A stretch of DNA of 14,871 nt, from positions 1 through 14,871 of the forward strand of contig JAKBAU010000052.1 in assembly GCA_021808875.1 (NCBI GenBank), given 5' to 3'. Made by a program: the position numbers and the translations under genes. This document shows, in pieces, positions 13,204 to 14,871 of the stretch (its first letter is position 1; every line of letters starts with the position of its first letter). Below the pieces are notes generated by a model, which made no database searches, was not told the DNA's origin, and saw only the letters and a program-made list of their open reading frames with translations. The stretch is from Pseudomonadota bacterium. GTDB lineage: Bacteria > Pseudomonadota > Alphaproteobacteria > Micropepsales > Micropepsaceae.

Positions 13204-14871
13204 CGGCGACAAGGCGCACCCTTATTCATTCTTGGCGGCGCGGGAGCGCCTGACGCTCCAATTCAACAACACCGTTACGCGCCTGCGAGAGTTGCCCGGC
13301 ACTGCATGCCCGGATGGCGATTCGGTCATTAACATGACCCTGCATCCGTCTTACCTTGCCAAAAGCTATTATCCCTCTGGCCTGATCCGAGAGTTGGGAC
13401 TTCGCTCGGTAGGAAGTCGGGCGGTTCATCTCGTTCCAGAAAAAATCACGGGAGCCCAGAGTAAACTCGGTCAGGACATACGTCCGTTTCCGGCGCTCCA
13501 ACTTTTCCTGGCGGGATCACGGGACCGAATTGACGAATGGGCACACGGATTACCGAACTGGTCACCACAAGAGGACGCGCTTCGGGACGAGTTTCGCCGT
13601 ATCGAAAGCGTGGAGCCGCCGCAAGAAGATAGGCTGAAGCCAATACCGGACGAAAGGCGGCAAGCCGAAGTGCCACTAGAAGTCGTATTGCACGCCTCGG
13701 CCAACCAAGAAGACGCTTATGTGCGTCACGGCTTCCAAGAATATGTGCAGTCGTTTGGCTTGCAACTCGACTTGGGACGGGCACGTTTTGCTGGCGGTCT
13801 TTGCTTCTTACCGCTCCGATCCACGATCGAGCTTTTGCCCAAAATTGCAGAATTTTCATTCTTGCGGGCATTGCGGCAAATGCCTCGCGTGGTGCCGCTT
13901 GATCCGCTCATTCGGAGTGCGGTGCCTGGCTTTCCCGTAACGCTTCCCGACCAAGATGCCGCCGCACCAGATTTGAGGGTTGCGATCCTGGATGGCGGCC
14001 TTCCCGACGATCACCCACTTGACCGGTGGGTAACATCGAACGTCGCGCCGGGCGTGGGCGCTCCCATTCCAAATTTCCAACGCCACGGCTTGGCGGTCAC
14101 GTCCGCTTTTCTCTTCGGCCCGCTTCAGCATGGCATGGGTTTGGATCAGCCCTATGCCAATGTGGATCACTGGCGAGTTATAGGGGCGGACACCGCCCAT
14201 GACGATTTCGAACTTTATTCTATTCTTAGCCGAATAGAGGATATTCTCCAGTCCAACGACTACGATTTCGTCAATATTAGCCTCGGTCCCGATATGGCGA
14301 TTGAGGATGATGAAGTGAACTCTTGGACCTCCACGCTGGACTTGCTGCTGGCAGAAGGTGAAACCGTTGCGACCGTGGCTTGCGGCAACAATGGGGAGCA
14401 GGATGCCCATTTGCTGTTGCACCGAATCCAGCCGCCATCCGATGGCGTCAACATGGTTGCGGTCGGCGCGGCTGATCGTCCTGACGGTCCATGGAGGAAA
14501 GCTCCGTATAGTGCTGTTGGCCCTGGCCGTAGTCCCGGATACGTCAAGCCTGACCTTTTGGCTTTCGGCGGTGCCTACAGCACGCCATTTTTGGTCCTGG
14601 AACCGGGTATTTCTCCTTCGGGTAACGGAGATATGGGCACTAGCTTTGCAGCCCCGCTGGCGATGCGGTCCGGCGCGGCGATCAGGGCACAGTTTAGCGA
14701 AAAGTTGTGGGCACCGACAATCAAGGCGCTCATGGTTCACCAAGCCAATAATCCCAACGAACATCCTAGGAAGCGTGGACAAACCGCACGGAGGGATTCC
14801 CACGACGCGGTGAGATGTGATTCGACACTGACTTCTGGGACGGAGGTCAGCGTTGGTTCGTGGATTGATGA
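13130..14871 (+). CDS. ietS: Subtilisin-like (S8) serine protease, IetS-like, partial at 3' end
   Basis: The frame runs from the ATG at 13130 to the window edge without a stop (580 codons visible). The start is supported by AGGAG at 13119-13123, 6 bases upstream, and by the N-terminus MTEPRYLIGGGEQL. Residues 1-270 are a substrate- or partner-recognition region of no clear family. The peptidase domain follows with a complete triad: Asp288 (VAILDGG), His319 (QRHGLAVT) and Ser505 (GTSFAAP), plus the oxyanion-hole Asn420 (ACGNNG). No signal peptide is present, so it acts in the cytosol. Paired with the ATPase encoded upstream, it is presumably the effector that cleaves host or phage proteins when triggered. 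After about residue 545 I recognise no usual S8 landmark. The C-terminus is outside the window. Confidence 0.85.
   Translation, partial: MTEPRYLIGGGEQLAVEVPRPRRGSGDKAHPYSFLAARERLTLQFNNTVTRLRELPGTACPDGDSVINMTLHPSYLAKSYYPSGLIRELGLRSVGSRAVHLVPEKITGAQSKLGQDIRPFPALQLFLAGSRDRIDEWAHGLPNWSPQEDALRDEFRRIESVEPPQEDRLKPIPDERRQAEVPLEVVLHASANQEDAYVRHGFQEYVQSFGLQLDLGRARFAGGLCFLPLRSTIELLPKIAEFSFLRALRQMPRVVPLDPLIRSAVPGFPVTLPDQDAAAPDLRVAILDGGLPDDHPLDRWVTSNVAPGVGAPIPNFQRHGLAVTSAFLFGPLQHGMGLDQPYANVDHWRVIGADTAHDDFELYSILSRIEDILQSNDYDFVNISLGPDMAIEDDEVNSWTSTLDLLLAEGETVATVACGNNGEQDAHLLLHRIQPPSDGVNMVAVGAADRPDGPWRKAPYSAVGPGRSPGYVKPDLLAFGGAYSTPFLVLEPGISPSGNGDMGTSFAAPLAMRSGAAIRAQFSEKLWAPTIKALMVHQANNPNEHPRKRGQTARRDSHDAVRCDSTLTSGTEVSVGSWID

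Noticed and set aside
13856..14803. Minus-strand frame of 315 codons
   Set aside because: Antisense to the protease, whose complete catalytic triad in the plus frame proves that strand is coding.
1..14871. CRISPR arrays, tRNA or rRNA genes
   Set aside because: No regularly spaced repeat array and no tRNA- or rRNA-like sequence was seen on either strand.

Overview
The window is GC-rich and carries gene families typical of an alphaproteobacterium: LysR-regulated metabolic genes, an EmrAB-type pump, IS110, IS3 and probably IS21 debris, and an ietAS locus like that of the Agrobacterium Ti plasmid. I cannot fix the genus. The context suits a plasmid or a chromosomal island that collects mobile elements.

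Left part (1-6552): a cut-off IS110-family transposase start at the left edge, then a metabolic and efflux block. It contains a short-chain dehydrogenase facing a divergent LysR regulator, a second LysR regulator facing a divergent emrA-emrB efflux pair, and a small NADPH-dependent FMN reductase behind the pump. The two LysR genes converge on a GC-rich hairpin. The layout suggests two regulator/target pairs, each with the regulator divergent from the gene or operon it probably controls.

Middle part (about 6600-7500): insertion-sequence graveyard. An IS3-family transposase remnant with an in-frame stop, which holds a perfect 30-bp palindrome, ends exactly where two direct repeats begin that look like an IS21-family terminus. 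About 390 bases without a supportable gene follow.

Right part (about 7500-14871): an accessory module. A small unknown protein overlaps an excisionase-like helix-turn-helix protein. Then come two tandem tyrosine recombinases (675 and 354 aa), the second lacking the box-II histidine, and a 107-aa helical protein closed by a strong intrinsic terminator. A 14-bp block (12/14 identical, inverted) lies just before the first recombinase and just after the terminator and may mark recombinase-binding ends. Beyond it lies an overlapping gene pair: an AAA+ ATPase with a C-terminal helix-turn-helix and a subtilisin-like (S8) protease that runs off the right edge. Architecture and pairing match ietAS, described as a toxin-antitoxin/plasmid-stability pair on pTiC58 and later as an anti-phage system. 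This recombinase-plus-ietAS neighbourhood is the most interesting part of the window.
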